The translations under genes and the position numbers were made by a program. Positions 1 through 11,940 of a stretch of DNA of 64,000 nt are shown piece by piece (position 1 is the stretch's first letter; every line of letters begins with the position of its first letter). Under the pieces are notes generated by a model. That model worked only from the letters and a program-made list of their open reading frames with translations, made no database searches and was not told the DNA's origin. The DNA comes from Scleroderma bovista (taxonomy: Eukaryota > Basidiomycota > Agaricomycetes > Boletales > Sclerodermataceae), in NCBI GenBank assembly GCA_037178675.1, contig JAYMGJ010000067.1:62001-126000 (forward strand). Reading direction: 5' to 3'.

Positions 1-721
1 ATGACTTGTAACATTTCGCTCACGACAGCGAATTCACTCGCATGGTCTCCATAAAACGTTCTGCTGTCAATTCTGGCAGTGCTTTAGTTGTGGCAATTCC
101 AGCCTAGCAAACAGAGTTGATAAGTTAATGCAATAGTAGCAAATAATATGGAACCAGAACTAGCATTGGCAAAGAAGACATCGAGTCTGCCATCCTCTTC
201 AATGGCCCGTTTACAGACCGCAGCTATAGCTGTTTCATCAGCAGCATCCGCTTGAATAACGGTAACCTAATCGTTTCATGATGAGCAGATGAGTCTACCA
301 GTAGTTTATGTCTAACCTTCACATCTGGATACAGCTGCCGGATGGTGGACTCTAGCTCTGGTAAATTGTCTGCGCAAAAGTCCAAGAGATAGAGACGATG
401 GGCCCCTGGAAATGTCTACTGTGAGCCTTCGATCCAACACTGGATTCCGATCTCTCCCGAACATACCATGGTGTGCAAAAAGCAGAGCGGAAGCACGGCT
501 GGTCGGAGTGTAATTGGACACGAACACATTCCAGAAGGTATCAAACGTTACCCTATCCCGGAAAGTGAACCGACCCCGGTTATGATACACGTTTTGTCGT
601 TTAGTCTCTGGCTGCGTGGTGCATTGTCCAAGTGGGATTGTATTTGGGCGATACGAGTAACTGTTCGCTGGTAATGCTCAATAGCATTCAGCTCGAGACC
701 ATCAAGACTGCGTTGACCCAT
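1..721 (-). CDS. Short-chain dehydrogenase/reductase, 3' end outside the window
   Basis: Predicted NAD(P)-dependent SDR oxidoreductase; the substrate cannot be told. Five exons read leftward: 721-552, 498-467, 405-317, 266-165 and 103-24, the last ending at a GTGAGC donor at the window edge. The joined protein starts MGQRSLDGLE, has the Rossmann motif TGVGSLSGIGRA near residue 50, then the second beta strand LYLLDF and FFANAGIATT, which matches the NAG motif of the family. The catalytic Tyr-x-x-x-Lys lies beyond position 1. The start ATG was chosen because it is the first one in frame with the Rossmann motif. The fourth intron begins with GC instead of GT at 164; no GT site nearby keeps the frame. 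Family call is firm; function within the family is open. Confidence 0.85.
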
Positions 722-887
722 GATGTGGAGGAGAAACAGGTCTCATATTACTAAATATTGTGGTCCAGTAAATAAGGTGACTAACAACTCATCAAAACAA
801 TGACGACATCGGAAAAGGTATTTGATAGGAAAACAAACATGGCCAGCCAAAGTGTATCCTTATATCCGGCTTGACATTGGATACGAG

Positions 888-1785
888 TTAGGAGGGAGGG
901 TGCCAATTGCGTGTGGGATGAGGCGGGGCTGTATTAGGCGTGGCTCCAGCGTAGTTGGGTTCATGATACAGAATTGGATAATCCAAGACTCCAGAGTCCC
1001 TGGTATAGAGCTGTGTCTCATTGGGCACACCTCCATATGCAGCATTGCCATATGAATACGAAGGACACAACATCTCAGGTGTAGGCTGCATTTGGCAATC
1101 AAGCCCATCACAGCCAATGTTGTCGGAAAAGTGAGTCGGGGACTGATCGGAAGTGGCTGGAGAAGACGAAGAAGTGCAAGATAACGGTGAGTCATACTCA
1201 GCCAAATTGGAATGCATTTCAGTGCTGGACGCCCCCGAATATGAGTGAGGGGGGCCGGAGAAAACACGGGGTCGTTTATGAGAAGCCGGGTCAAACGTTG
1301 GCTGAGGTTGAAAGATGTATTGAGGAGGTGCACCTGTAAAGGCGGATGACTCCTCATATGAGCCACCATTAGAAGAGTCGGAAGGGGTTATACAAGAGGA
1401 TGTCGGTGTAGGAGGAACGAGGTCCTGGCGTCCAGAACGAATGCGATTTTGTTTGGGATCGAAGCTCAAAGCCGGAGTGGCAGGAACAGGACGTTTGCGT
1501 TTCTTCGGTGGGGGTTGGGGCTGCCTCTTTCTATCGAAATCAAGGGTCTTGGTCGTGAAGAGAGGCTGCACTTCCTTTGGTTTCTGGTGCAAATGAATGG
1601 CCTGACAAAGGGAGAGATGGTATAGGGACCCACAGTGTGTGATTCCCTTCGATTGCGAGTGCTGTCGGAGAGGCTGCTCATCGTTGGAGACGGCCAGTAA
1701 TGCGAGACTGTCCGTGCGATAAGACGAGGGAGATCAGAGGGTTATCGACGTTCGCTGCTCCCTGGGCTGAACGACCTGGGGACAT
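888..1785 (-). CDS. Hypothetical Pro/Ser-rich, probably nuclear protein
   Basis: Not recognised. The firm part is an open frame from about 1673 down to a TAA at 888. It is low-complexity, rich in Pro, Ser and Thr, with a basic stretch PPPKKRKRP that looks like a nuclear localisation signal, and no domain I can name. The open frame continues without a stop upstream of its first internal Met. A plausible model adds a 20-codon first exon (1785-1726, starting MSPGRSAQG) and a 52-nt intron. That 5' end is uncertain. It diverges from CCT6, with about 250 bp between the starts. Possibly a transcription regulator, but nothing proves it. Confidence 0.5.
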
Positions 1786-2038
1786 GTTAGTTGCATTGAT
1801 ATATATTGGACTGACCGATGCTGTTGGAGCAGAAACGCGACGTCCTGCAGTTGCAGCGATGGAATGACCGCATAATGCGAAGTATGAATGTTGGTCGTCC
1901 TAACGAGACCTCCTAGATTTTTGATACTCCGCCACCGCGTTCATCCCCTGCCAACCTACCGAAATCAAATCTACCCAACTGCCAGCACCCCGTAGTGGAA
2001 CGGCTGCGACCAATATCTAATTACCTCGAGCCATCGTC

Positions 2039-4110
2039 ATGTCCTCCAGTATAGAACTGATCAACCCCAAGGCTGAGAGTGTCCGTCGCGCTGCGGCGCT
2101 GCAGGTAATTTCATCAGATCTCGTGTATCTGCTCTCGGACGCATTGCTTGTACTAGGTAAACACAACTGGCGCCATGGGGCTCGCCAACGTTGTGAAGGG
2201 TAATCTCGGTAAGCGTTTCTCTTACACTTCTCCCCAGGTGATTGAGCCTCCACCAGGTCCTAGAGGTACTCTCAAAATGTTGGTGGACGGTGCGGGTCAA
2301 ATCAAGATGACCAAGGACGGCAAGGTTCTACTATCCGAGATGCAAATTCAAAATCCCACTGCCGCAATGGTTGCCCGTACTGCGGTTGCACAAGATGATC
2401 AAGTCGGTGACGGCACCACGTCCGTCGTCCTTTTAGTGGGAGAGTTGCTTAAACAAGCCGATCGCTACATCTCGGAGGGTGTGCACCCTACTATCATAGC
2501 GGATGGCTTCGATCTCGCGAAGAAAGAGTCTTTAGTGGTTCGTTTCCGAGCCATGCGCCATTTTTGCCCAAATTCTGACAGGACCTGGTCTAGTTTCTGG
2601 ACACGTTCAAGCGGCAGTTGAAACTGGATCGGCCTACCCTCATTAATGTCGCACATACTTCGCTTGCGACCAAGCTACACGCCTCATTGGCGAAGAAACT
2701 TGCAGCTGACGTCGTAGACGCCGTGCTTACCATCAGGCCTCCACCGCCCGCCAAAGGCACGTATTTAATTTAACTGAAGGTTTCCACGCTAAAAGTCTAC
2801 CTCAGAAGACCATGATCAATGGCAGGATCCTATTGATCTTCACATGATAGAAATCATGAAAATGCAGCACCGTACTGCGTCGGAGACTCAGCTTGTGCGT
2901 GGCTTAGTCCTGGATCACGGTGCGAGACATCCGGACATGCCAAAACGCGTCGAGAATGCGTTCATTCTGACGTTGAATGTCAGTTTGGAGTACGAAAAAA
3001 CGTACGCTGTCATGCACTGCTTTCAGTAACAACAGCTCACTAAGCTTAGGGAGGTTAATTCTGGTTTCTTTTATTCGTCCGCAGAGCAACGCGAAAAGTT
3101 GGTCGAGTCCGAGAGGCGTTTTGTCGACGCTAAGGTCAAGAAAATAGTTGATCTCAAGAACCTTGTCTGTGATCAGGCTGTGGGAGCCAAGGAGAAGCAG
3201 AAGAATTTCGTCGTTATCAATCAAAAGGGTATTGATCCCCTAAGTCTTGATATCCTTGCGAAAAATGGAATTCTGGCGCTGCGGCGTGCTAAGCGACGCA
3301 ATATGGAGCGGTATTTGCTCTGCTTTCCACATAAGTTAGCAGATTCTGACAGCCTTACCATAGGTTACAGCTCATCTGCGGGGGTGTAGCACAAAATTCT
3401 GTCGACGACCTCACTCCAGACATTCTTGGCTGGGCGGGCCTCGTTTATGAACACACGTTAGGTGAAGAGAAGTTCACTTTCGTCGAAGAAGTGAAGAATC
3501 CCAGGAGTGTAACCCTCCTAATCAAGGGTCCAAATCCCCACACAATACAGCAAATCCAGGATGCCCTCCGTGACGGGCTTCGTGCTGTCAAGAATGCCAT
3601 AGAAGATGACTGCCTGATTCCGGGGGCAGGCGCGTTCGAAGTTGCGTGTGCTGCTCACTTGGGTGGTCCTATCAAGAAGTCGGCAAAAGGTCGTGTGAAG
3701 ATGGGTGTGCAAGCGTTCGCCGATGCACTTCTCGTAATTCCGAAGACCCTGGCTCAAAATGGTGGTTTTGACGTTCAGGACGTGGTTGTTGCACTGCAGG
3801 TCTGAACCCTACCATATTCCCTTTTGAGATGTAATAACCGAGATCTTGATAGGACGAGCAGTCTGAAGGAAAAGTGGCTGGACTGGACCTTCAATCCGGG
3901 GAGCCCTTCGACCCAACTGTAGAGGGTATATGGGACAATTATAGGGTGAAGAGGCAGATGTTACACTCATGGTAGGTCGCGTGTGCCAGCACATCAAGTT
4001 CCTTTGTGATTGTTGTCCCCTGCAGTTCGGTTATCGCGACAAATCTGCTGTCTACGGACGAGATTCTACGTGCTGGAAGAAGCTCACTGAAGCCTGATGG
4101 GCAGTCATAA
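2039..4110 (+). CDS. CCT6: CCT/TRiC chaperonin subunit zeta
   Basis: Subunit of the cytosolic eight-member chaperonin ring that folds actin, tubulin and WD40 proteins using ATP. Nine exons (2039-2104, 2157-2208, 2257-2534, 2594-2756, 2806-3001, 3050-3310, 3364-3799, 3853-3971, 4026-4110) give 551 residues, the usual size. Visible signatures are the N-terminus IELINPKAE, the nucleotide-binding loop [15 protein letters not shown], the GDGTTS motif, [17 protein letters not shown] and the C-terminal equatorial segment [17 protein letters not shown]. The zeta assignment rests on the N-terminal sequence and on [17 protein letters not shown]. Intron 4 starts with GC (2757-2758); only this donor keeps both the frame and the conserved join into [13 protein letters not shown]. 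The tail lies 215 bp from the convergent SET9 gene. Confidence 0.96.
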
Positions 4111-4324
4111 GATATTCAGATATTTCTGCCACTGTTTTCGGCTACAAACCTCTTCGCATGTGAAGAAAGTAGTCCATCATAAATCTTATGAACAGGATTA
4201 GTACTAAGCGTACGAATATAATGATGCGACTACAAAAAAGCGAGAATGTTATTGTCTGCGAAAGCACTAACAATAAGTTATTAAGGGGATAGAAAGGAGT
4301 GACCGGAATAAGTTACTGGAAGTG

Positions 4325-7300
4325 TCATTCTGAAAGGATGTCTGATACAGAATCGTCCCATCCTGCATGGACCAGATGTGTTGGGGATGTAAAGTTGTCA
4401 CTATGAAAAGAAGCGGATTTCTTAAAATAATGTGACACGGGTGTCGCTTCAGCATTTTTCCATGGTACGTCAGGTGGAAGTTCCGTGGTGTATGTGATAC
4501 GGAGGCGAGACAACATATCCTCATCAGCAGAGGGGCCACGAGCATCTGGAGTTTCTGTAAGAGGTTCCTCGACAACACGATCATCTTCGGAATTTGTTGT
4601 CTCCAATGATTCATTGCCGTGCAAGCCTGTGCTGCGCCTCGCGGCAGAGTTCGAGAACCCGTCTGTCTGTGGAGCGCTCAATCAAATGACATGGAAATAC
4701 CTGCGCAAGATACGTACATTTTCGACTATTGGTTCTGAAATTTCGTGGGAGGTAGCACCGGTTTTCGGATTTTTTCCTGGTGAAACTGATCGACCAGTGA
4801 GTATTGATGGCACATCTAATGCGGAAACCATTTGAGACTGCGTGAACAGAAGCAAGTCATCCTCTCCCGGATAAGATGCTCTCGGTCTCAACCTCTGGCT
4901 CCGACGGGTACCGGACCCTAGTTCCAGTGGAGATTTGGTAGTTGAGGACCACCGGCGCCTTGCGAAATTAACCGGAGAGGGTTTAAAAACCAGCACGCTG
5001 GCGATACTACTGGCATAAACATGTGGGGTGGAACAGCGCGGAGACGCATCTGGGACAATGGTTTTATGGCGCTCTTGAATGAATGGAATTGGGACAGGAA
5101 TAGGAAGGGGTGTACGATCCTCCGGTGTGACAGGGCCGTTGCTATCGCTTTCCAATGTGCGCAGGGAGCTTGCTGTATCTTCGTCATCATGAACTGGGTC
5201 TCCCTCACAAGGGTCCGGAGCCCACTTTCTACGAGCAAAGTTTGTCGGGTTCGGACGACACAGCAGGCTTCCGTTCAATCCATTAAAGCGGAAGGACGTA
5301 GAGCCCAAGGTACTTAGTGGAATAGGATCATCATCACCGTCCACAGGATGAGTACCGTTTCGCAACCGTTTAGTCGGACGGGGTGAAGCATCGAGATCAG
5401 TAGGCGTAGTTCTCTTGATAGTTGTCTGGCGGTCTACTGTATTTGTCATGCTGATACTGTTTCGCAGTCGTTTAGTTGGACGGGGTGAAGCATTAACGTC
5501 AGTGAGTATAGCCTGCTTCGAAACTGTCTGGCGCGCCTCCGCATCTGTCAGACTCTCTTGTTCATGGTTATCCTCTAACCAACTCTTCACTTTGTGCCTC
5601 TGTAGCACTCGTTGAGCTCGTGCCACGACTGCGGATACTTGCTTTCTTCTGCCGTTGGTTGTTGATTTCTTGCCAAAGCGGCCATTTGAGTCTCGTGGTT
5701 GTGACTGCACTGCCAAAGACTTCGGCCCAACATAACTGCATTCGGATGGACTTGAACTCTTCGATCGCACGCCTGCAGGAGGGCGGGACGTTGAAGCTGT
5801 AGGTTTGAGGGTCGAGGGGAGGTGTGAGCGAGAAGGAGAATGTATACGTGGTCTGCCTCGTTTGCGTTTGGGGGGTTCTTCCTGTGGTAAGGGGTGCTTG
5901 CGAGGTCTACCCCTTTTCCGCTTTGGAGGTATCAGCATCTCCTTTGCTTTTGAGGACATTTCCACGGCAAGTGCTTGGTCAGTCTTATTTTTCTTCGACG
6001 ATCGCTCATCTCCACCTGGAGGTCGTTTCCGCTCCGCAGTAGACGAGGCCTTCTGTATGGTACGTCGTGAGGGTTCCGGATCATCTCGTCCAGAAGGACC
6101 AACAACTTGACTAGGCAAGCGCGCGGGCCAAGAGTGGCCATAGATGGCGAAATGGCGCAAACATCTGAGGGCCAGAAAATGAATACGTGAAATTAGGATG
6201 CTTGGCTTTTTTCCAAAATTCTAACTTACCGTGGACACTCTTGTTGGACCTTGCACTTCCTTCCTCGCCGCGGCGACGTGTCGAGGTGGAGACCCCAAAC
6301 AACTTGGTTATTGATAGATATCACAGGCAGAACGTTCCCGCAAGTTACACAGGTAGGCAGTGAACGCCCATCTGGCCCAAGGGGCACTATGCGTTTGCTT
6401 GCACCAACAGATTCACCCTTATCGGAAGGCAAAGTGGGCCGTATGCGCAACACTCGTGGTTCGGGCTCTTCCTTTATGGGAATCTTCTCTTTCTCCTGTC
6501 CCTTGCCATTAATGGGAGTCGACATCCTACTGGCGCTTCCCCTGCTAGCTCTTGACGGGTGTCGTGTACAGCCATTTGGTATGGGTGTCAGAGATTTGGA
6601 TGAGAGTGCGGGTGCAGTCACCGAGGTAGTTTGCTTTTGCCTCCGTGTTGATATAATAGACGTGAATGCCTCCTTCGTGTCTTCAGGCACACTGGATGAA
6701 TGGCTCCGTGGTGCAGAGCTGCTAAATTACATCAGCAAAGGAAAGCAATCCTTAAGAAGGACTAACCTTGAGACAGATCTGCGAGACGCCGACGGCCGCC
6801 TGGATGAAGAGGGGTGGCTCCCTAGTTCCAAATCAAGATCAACATGGGCATCCGCTAATGGTTTGTCCGTTTCCTTCTCCTCATCTTCACTTTCATCTGA
6901 ATCGTCGTGTTCTTGAATGATAGCATACACGCCTCTGCGAGTTCTCCGCTCATTGACATTGCCTACCTCGGTGGCAGCAGGCTCGGAATCGCTTAACTCA
7001 TCTTCCGATGCTCCAGCATCTGAGTCATTGCCACCGTTCGGGTTTTCCGGGGTATATCCACCTCGTCCGTTCTTCTCGCACGTTTCGCAAAGGCAGAAGC
7101 GATTCTTCCTGCCAACTTGGTGCCACCGTCAGAAGATGTAGATCAACGAATGAGCCCCTACGCACAGTAACCATCACCATAGTGAGCTGTTATTTCCTCG
7201 CCAACGGCGATAGGCCGCACTACGCGAAAAGTAATGTATTTGCCTTCTCGAAAAAGTTCACAGTTATTCTCGCAATCATGCTGGAGGAATGCGAGGCGTG

Positions 7301-8200
7301 ACAATGGGCACAGTGAATGCATGCTTGTGACTTACATTCACGAACCGGGCAGGACCCAGAAATAAGTGATTTTTTTTCATCTGCCGTGAGTGGATCACAC
7401 TAAAATCCCGTCTAATATCGCTATTTCTCAGGTCGGTCCGCTTCAGCTCTCGATCCTCCTCTGTCGACAAATGGGCCATGGAGCCCTTCAGCTCAGCGAT
7501 AACCATGCCAGGAGTTAGGGGTCGAGTAGCGAGGATGCACAACTCCGATTTTCCCGTCTTGTGCGAGTACCTTGATGTATGGGCAATTTCTATGGAACCA
7601 TTTGGGTTGTAGAGTTCGAAATATCGAGACGCATGCCTGAAGAGAGTCGTCGGGGGGTTGTAGGCAGTGACACAGGTCTCACTCACGTGGCACAGGCATT
7701 AATTTGCTTTTGTGTGTATGGCTTGAGGTAGAAACGAACAGGCGGAAGGCTGCCAGCGTGAGATGTTTAGCATTTGGCGTGAGTGTGAAGACAAGCAAAA
7801 CGAACGCCAAGAGCTCGTCCACAGCTTGACGGACAGCAATGTGAGGCCCAAGCTTACTCGTAACCAACTTTATGGTGGCATACCATGACGCAAGTATTGG
7901 ACACGCGAAGGACAAAACGTGAACGGAGTAACATGAAAATAAGAGACCACGCACGCGTCTAACAATGACCATAAGATCTTCTGCATCAACTTTAGGGAGC
8001 TTCCGAGACGGGTCCATCTTGTGAACATAGAGGGGTACACCACCCGTTCCAAGTTTTTCGACGAGAAGGTGGCTTAAGAAATCATCGTCTTTGGATAGGT
8101 CGCGCACATTCATGATTTTGGTGGGGCGCCACGGTACTGGTCGAGGGGCCCTCTTCACCAAACTGGACGAGTTACTACCCGCCACCGACGCTGGTGCCAT
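4325..8200 (-). CDS. SET9: Histone H4-K20 methyltransferase, Suv4-20 type, with AT-hooks
   Basis: SET-domain enzyme that methylates lysine 20 of histone H4 on chromatin. Nine exons (8200-7955, 7867-7806, 7749-7687, 7636-7336, 7280-7162, 7108-6767, 6721-6230, 6164-4718, 4666-4325) give 1137 residues. The N-terminal helical region is followed by YNPNGSIEIAHTSRYSHKTG and the SET core with GPARFVNHDCENNCE, HYGDGY and a post-SET CLCETCEKNG. After an acidic linker there is a second cysteine module, CVTCGNVLP and, 39 residues later across an intron, CPRCLRHFAIYG. Two AT-hooks (KRKRGRPRKHP and KRKRGRPRIHS) follow, then a long Ser/Pro/Arg-rich tail. The SET call is firm. The C-terminal zinc module and AT-hooks suggest extra DNA or chromatin contact, which is inference. 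Convergent with CCT6. Confidence 0.94.
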
Positions 8201-9211
8201 CGAAGTCGACGGTCAGCACACGCGCTGAAGTGTTTGTTGAAGAAAAAAGACCTGAACCTGGAGAGTCACAGGAATGACGCGAAAGTAGTAAAAGCAAAGT
8301 AGACAAAGCTGGTGCCGTGCACTGGATCGGTTACGGCATTTCCTAAAACATATAATTATGTAATATTTATATAAGAATCACAATTTATCTTGGTCGAGGC
8401 ATATTGCACCAAGTAGCATGTACTATGTACGTTCGATTCATTGTTGGACAGAAGAGGTCTGCCATAAGTACTGACTGCAGTGCGTAGCTCTGACGACTTG
8501 GAACTATGATTATTCACTCATCAACTCGTCTCTGATTACTTAAAGCGCTCATAAATTGTGCGGGGCCGCAGGTCAAGTTGGTTCTCGTCGCTCAGCGAAA
8601 AAAAAAGGACAAGGGAGTCATCAAATCATTGTATAAAAGTCCTCAGTCGGGTGTTCCCGAGTTCCACTGAACCAATGGTGCAGCTGTGAAGATTCGAATC
8701 TGCGGGTCCCACGCCGCTCTTAACAAGTCCTAGTCCGCCTCCATGAGCAGACTTGCCTGTGACGCGTGTTGATCCTGCCAGCCTGCAGCGGGCCTTGGCG
8801 CCATGCCAGTCGCCTTCTTCACCACCTGTACACCTCCTTGCACGGCCTATGGGATCAACTTTCTGGTGCCTCTGCCAGTCACAATCCATGATGTTGATGA
8901 ACACTCAAGCATTGGTCATGGAAGGCATCCGACAGAAAATCGACTAACTAGCGAGGATCTGTGATGCGGTGTGCTTCGTTTCCGGCTATCGGAGATGCAT
9001 TCTAACTCGTTGCATGCTGATGGCGTCAATGTGAAAATGCATCCACCAGATTTCATCCTCGCTATCTGAAGCCCCTCAGCCTGCCAGGTGCATGTTCAAC
9101 ACCAGGACAGACAGGCTTACCTGCCAACTATCGGTCCATAGCCTCCTTTGAGGTGTGGGTGAGTGTGGCAGAAATGATCGGCATTGGAACAAGGCGCAGG
9201 GATCACACCTG

Positions 9212-9253
9212 ATCCGAAGCACCGACACCCCTGGTGTCGTGTGTGCTTCGGAT
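9212..9253. repeat. Strong hairpin (inverted repeat)
   Basis: ATCCGAAGCAC and CGACACC on the left pair with GGTGTCG and GTGCTTCGGAT on the right, around a CCT loop. This is an 18-bp stem broken only by a 3-nt bulge (TGT), followed by a run of five T. It is not inside a recognised gene. Confidence 0.85.
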
Positions 9254-10075
9254 TTTTGAAAGTTTCGGCTGTCTGGCCGGGTGTGCTTACCGGTGCGTTG
9301 GCATCGTGTCTTCTTTCAGCCAATCTTCTGCAAGACGCACCCGTCTTCCCCGGTAGTCCAACGAGGTTCCCCATAGATCGACATCTTACATATGAAGCAA
9401 AGAAGCTGGTCAAGTTGCACTCCGATCCGTGCCAATTGCGTCCAGACTGCTGCTATTTGGACCTTCGGGAGAAAGTGGTGGGTCATAGTCATAATCGGTG
9501 CGCCTGCGGATCACTGGACCGAAAGCAGAGGCAAAGAGGTACCTCATTTCGCAAGACTAGCTCCGGAGGTAGATTATTGCTTGCTTATGGCACATGCACA
9601 CTTACCGCGATAACTTGTGACATTGTTCAGTACATGTTAAATGTCAAATATACAAATTATACCCAACCCTAATCGTTGATTCGTCTGTCGTGGCTTATTG
9701 GATGGAATGAGGTGGACCATCGTCAGATCTTGGCGTGGCCGTTGACTTACCGTTCCCGAAAACGATGGAGGATTGTTCCGAGACATACGGTTCATGCACA
9801 TTGCCAGGGCCTGCTTTCCTGAAAGGGTGACTGCCTTCCTTGGTGTCCTTGGTCTACGTACGGAAGACTTCCTTCGCATTCGGACTGCCCAGTGTTCTGG
9901 ATTTTGTCAAAGGACATCGACCGATACCTCGCGATTCACTGACGGCTCATGGGAGCTGTCTTCTAACTCATTGTAGAGAAGGTTGAGGGCTGTCGTACAT
10001 ATTTTTTCAATCAATTACATGACGATTTGTATCTCACAGAACATCACCAAAAAAAATTGGGGGGTGTATGTTCGA

Positions 10076-10198
10076 CAGGTGTGTTCGCACCTGATAAGTC
10101 CATTATGCATTAACCATAATGCTACGCGGAATCAAGGAAACGACTGTCTTCCTTGAAGTCGTCATGTCTAGGAGAAACCACAGAGTCCGACGAGGACT
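10076..10198. repeat. Four consecutive small hairpins
   Basis: Perfect stems occur one after another: CAGGTG/CACCTG (10076-10093), CATTATG/CATAATG (10101-10121), TCAAGGAA/TTCCTTGA (10132-10156) and AGTCC/GGACT (10184-10198), with loops of 5-9 nt. Four in about 120 bp is more than expected by chance and could mark a structured RNA or a decayed repeat. No known RNA family was recognised. Confidence 0.5.
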
Positions 10199-10906
10199 AT
10201 GACCCAACAGTGAGTGATTTAGGAAAAGGTTCTATATATCATGTTAGACATGGTCCCATTGCCTGCATCTTTGGAATGGCATCTGCATACATATACAATT
10301 TATGACTTCCAAGTGCCTAACTAATGATGCTCTGAGTGTTCAAAATGATGACCCTCCCACGGATGCCGCAAGCCCTGGCAGTCAGTCAATCGTTAGCTGT
10401 ACCAAGAACCCAGGGAGAAAAAACATACCAGTAACTTAGGGCCATCCTCTCTACGTGTGAGAAACGAATATTTAATTGGCACTAACAAGAAGAAATGTGT
10501 TGGCACCCACCGCGCTCTGTAGAACATGAAGAACCACATGGACGCTCCGAGGAGTTTCGAAAGGAACTGGTATCTAAATCCAGGCAGATGAGGGTTAAAT
10601 CCCGACGCTGTTATAATCGCTGAGGATGGGCATAACGGCGGACGAGGGAAACAAGTTGCTCACGGTGACTTCCGCCTGCCATGATGAAAGTTCGAGAGAC
10701 TTGCGCTTGTTTGGATTTATTTACCCGGTACTATCAAATGTCATTACTAATGTTGTCACAAGTCATTGATCGACCTTGTCTCATCTTTCACAGGCTTTGT
10801 TACTCCTGACTTGCAAGATTATAATGAGCTGGAGTAGGAAGAATGAAAAAAAAAAAAAAAAAAAAGGGATCTGTGGGACACGCTGGCTCATGTATGTTTG
10901 TACGTA

Positions 10907-11859
10907 CTATGCTGTACAACAACTTCGGCACCATGGTCAGTCGGCACTTCTACAAAATACACAGAATTTTCATTGTCTACACAACTACATTACATCTAGT
11001 GCATGTTTGGGGGCGCTGCGAGGTCGAACGAAGCTAATTGAAGCAGAAATGAGTGAGATAGCTAAAAAGTTGGTCGTCACGTCTGTGTCACCTCAAGTGT
11101 CACTTGCCGACTGGCTGAGTTTGAAGTTACAGTGAGCAGGTGCCGACGTCACTGGCCATCGCAGCCACCTCGCTGCGGTGAGTGGGGATGGCATTGCTAC
11201 GCCTTCGCAGGTTAAAGGGAGGTAATGACTGATCAGGCAAGCAGCGGGCGACCTCCGATCCCATTTATGAGACGCGGATACAGCCTTACAGGTAGCTTTC
11301 AATGGCCTTGCAAATGGTCTTTGTCGGTCTCTGCTGCCGCCAGTGCACAAAATGTATGTTTCAATTGTTCTTTCCATGTCTTTGCTCTCAGTGTGACCTT
11401 CTTCAGGTACCTCGTACAAATCTTAGTGACTGCCGGTTGGGAACTCACCACGCCTGTAAAGAAGTACGATAGAAGCAGCAGATATCGACATCTGCGCAAG
11501 AGGATGTCTTCGTTGACTTGACTGGTGTTTTTTTCGGCGCTTTCCCAAGCTGGAGTGGAAGCACGCACCCAACTTTCCACACCGACTCAAAATACTCCAT
11601 CTCACACATCGGAAGCATTGAATTTCGTATCACGGACCCGCTCTCCTCCCTCAAGATTCCCACTCGTTGGACGGGCACCACAGTCCAGTGTAAATGCTGA
11701 CATTCAGGCTTGTCATACCTTTCCGTCTACCTAGTACAGTATAGCCAATATAATTCGTAGTTACACAGTCTCATGGTGCCGAGCGGAGTTTGCATTCGGC
11801 ACCCGTGACTACCTGTGACTGCCGACTGACCATGGCGCCGAAGTTGTTGTACAGCATAG
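10907..11859. mobile_element. MITE-like nonautonomous DNA transposon, 953 bp
   Basis: The ends are 40-bp terminal inverted repeats (10907-10946 and 11820-11859), starting CTATGCTGTACAACAACTTC and differing at one position only. Both ends are flanked by TA (10905-10906 and 11860-11861), as expected for a TA target duplication of Tc1/mariner-type elements. The interior has a subterminal hairpin (GGTGCCGA with TCGGCACC near 11776-11805) and no frame that looks like a transposase, so it would depend on an enzyme encoded elsewhere. The near-identical repeats point to a fairly recent insertion. The right end is 81 bp from the start codon of the metallophosphoesterase gene at 11941, so it may supply or disturb that promoter. 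Confidence 0.8.
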
Positions 11860-11940
11860 TACTATCTTCGTCTCTGTAGTCGATTACCATTTACAGTATG
11901 TGAGCCACACAGCAATTTCTTAGATGTCTATTTTTCTTAC

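Larger units (their letters stand above)
8201..10906. other. 2.7-kb stretch without a recognisable gene
   Basis: No open frame here shows a recognisable family or convincing splice structure. It holds an AT-rich patch near 8340-8400, a TATAAAAG at about 8634 on the plus strand with no gene assigned to it, an 18-bp-stem hairpin at 9212-9253, a run of four small hairpins at 10076-10198, and a run of 20 A at 10846-10865 just left of the MITE-like element. Frames of about 160 codons around 9184-9672 have no recognisable features and are probably chance. The mix of hairpins and broken frames suggests old repeat-derived DNA or noncoding transcripts, but this is inference. Confidence 0.5.

Noticed and set aside
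7276..7686. Separate small SET-domain gene
   Set aside because: It is exon 4 of the longer SET9 gene; its neighbours join in frame on both sides.
8634..8641. TATAAAAG as promoter of a gene at 8.7-9.7 kb
   Set aside because: No recognisable or conserved-looking reading frame follows, so no gene is claimed.
8680..8735. Minus-strand tRNA suggested by a TTCGAAT loop
   Set aside because: The T-stem does not pair and no acceptor or anticodon stem can be formed.
8767..8781. GTTGATCCTGCCAG, identical to the start region of 18S rRNA
   Set aside because: The flanking bases do not continue as 18S rRNA on either side, so it is a chance 14-base match.
9184..9672. 162-codon open frame on the plus strand
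   Set aside because: Composition and content are unlike a protein, it overlaps the long hairpin, and no splice or family signals are seen.
10846..10865. Run of 20 A as the tail of a LINE or processed gene copy
   Set aside because: No target duplication, no upstream retroelement sequence, and the adjacent TA-flanked inverted repeats are explained by a DNA transposon instead.
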